DNA from: Oceanobacillus sp. CFH 90083 | GTDB taxonomy: Bacteria; Bacillota; Bacilli; Bacillales; Amphibacillaceae | Direction: 5' to 3' | Length of the DNA stretch: 64,000 nucleotides | Assembly (NCBI RefSeq): GCF_009389585.1 | Contig: NZ_VIYG01000003.1 | Location: 361,436 to 425,435, forward strand | Shown: in pieces, positions 63,645 through 64,000 of the stretch | How the letters are laid out: each line of letters opens with the position of its first letter | Position numbering within the stretch: the stretch's first letter is position 1 | Position numbers and translations under genes: made by a program | The notes under the pieces: generated by a model | Databases searched by the model: none | Told to the model about the DNA's origin: nothing | What the model saw: the letters and a program-made list of their open reading frames with translations, nothing else

Positions 63645-64000
63645 TATAACATAGTGCTGGTATCCGTTATTTAGGATACCAGTATTATTTTAACATTCTG
63701 TAGTTCGACAGAGTTGGAGCTGATATACTGGTAAATCAAGAGGAATTTCAAGCATTATTCTAAACAGGGCTAGGGCTATCAATAAGGTAATGCAATCCAA
63801 AATAAAAAACATACGAAAATCCAAGCGGATTGTTTAAACCTCTATTAACAGCCATTAAAGACAGCTTAAAAAATGAGAGGTTTATTTAATTGTGTCAAAA
63901 ATTGATTCCTTATCCTGTTATTACCGGAAACAAGAATGATCAACCTTATAGTAAGCTATCCAACATAGCAAACATACTAACATTAGTAGTGCAGACCAAG
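63645..64000. other. Gene-free right edge
   Basis: 356 nt with no ORF of support: the operon terminator, a further hairpin (TAAACCTCT 63835-63843 with AGAGGTTTA 63876-63884, followed by TTTAA), and AT-rich sequence to the window end. Confidence 0.4.
63657..63692 (+). terminator. Terminator of the fructose-type PTS operon
   Basis: CTGGTATCC (63657-63665) pairs perfectly with GGATACCAG (63674-63682), followed by TATTATTTT. Confidence 0.85.

Overview
The window is low-GC Firmicute DNA, most like a Bacillaceae of the Oceanobacillus/Virgibacillus type. The basis is AGGAGG-type ribosome binding sites, frequent TTG/GTG starts, LAAC lipoboxes, a glgBCDAP-type glycogen operon, CcpA-like cre sites and several PRD/PTS regulators. 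The genus is an inference. No rRNA, tRNA, CRISPR array, phage or intact insertion sequence was seen. Almost every gene concerns uptake, storage or breakdown of sugars and phosphorylated organic compounds.

Layout. 1-11.85 kb (+): 3' part of a phosphoglucomutase gene, then glgB, glgC, glgD, glgA, a 510-bp gap with degenerate repeats, glgP and a GH13 glucan hydrolase. Together they make and break down glycogen. 11.9-13.0 kb (-): two related DUF1307-type lipoproteins. 13.4-19.35 kb (+): a ugp-type ABC importer (ATPase, two permeases, binding lipoprotein) with two glycerophosphodiester phosphodiesterases, one cytosolic and one apparently exported. 20.1-24.5 kb (+): a more AT-rich PTS module (sugar isomerase-like TIM barrel, EIIBC, pentulose/hexulose-phosphate epimerase, RpiB-like isomerase, DeoR regulator), resembling allose/allulose catabolism. 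It is flanked on the left by a decayed copy of the AraC/GyrI-type gene that is intact on its right.

24.6-31.7 kb: a MITE-like repeat, AraC and GNAT genes (-), a carboxylesterase (+), a small membrane-anchored protein (-), an Rpn-type nuclease (+), then the wreck of a galactitol/tagatose locus: an intact class II aldolase, a PfkB kinase lacking its N-terminal half, and a polyol dehydrogenase lacking its N-terminal domain, joined head to head. 32.0-42.9 kb (-): an alpha-galactoside/galactose regulon of AraC activator, GH4 alpha-galactosidase, LacI repressor, ABC binding protein and two permeases (no ATPase), then galK-galE-galT with 4-nt overlaps. 43.3-46.9 kb (+): a PRD/EIIB/EIIA regulator with ascorbate-type EIIB and EIIC but no catabolic enzyme.

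47.2-58.4 kb (+) is the most unusual part. Four AfuA-like binding lipoproteins surround one fused double permease and one ATPase, together with two HAD phosphatases, a PHP phosphatase and an inositol-monophosphatase-like enzyme. Three transcription units here share an upstream block centred on the 13-bp palindrome CCNTTTNAAANGG. I interpret this as a multi-receptor uptake and dephosphorylation system for sugar phosphates or other organophosphates. 58.9-63.6 kb (+): a second PRD regulator, a class II aldolase and fructose-type EIIA, EIIB and EIIC without a phosphofructokinase, which suggests direct cleavage of an imported ketose phosphate.
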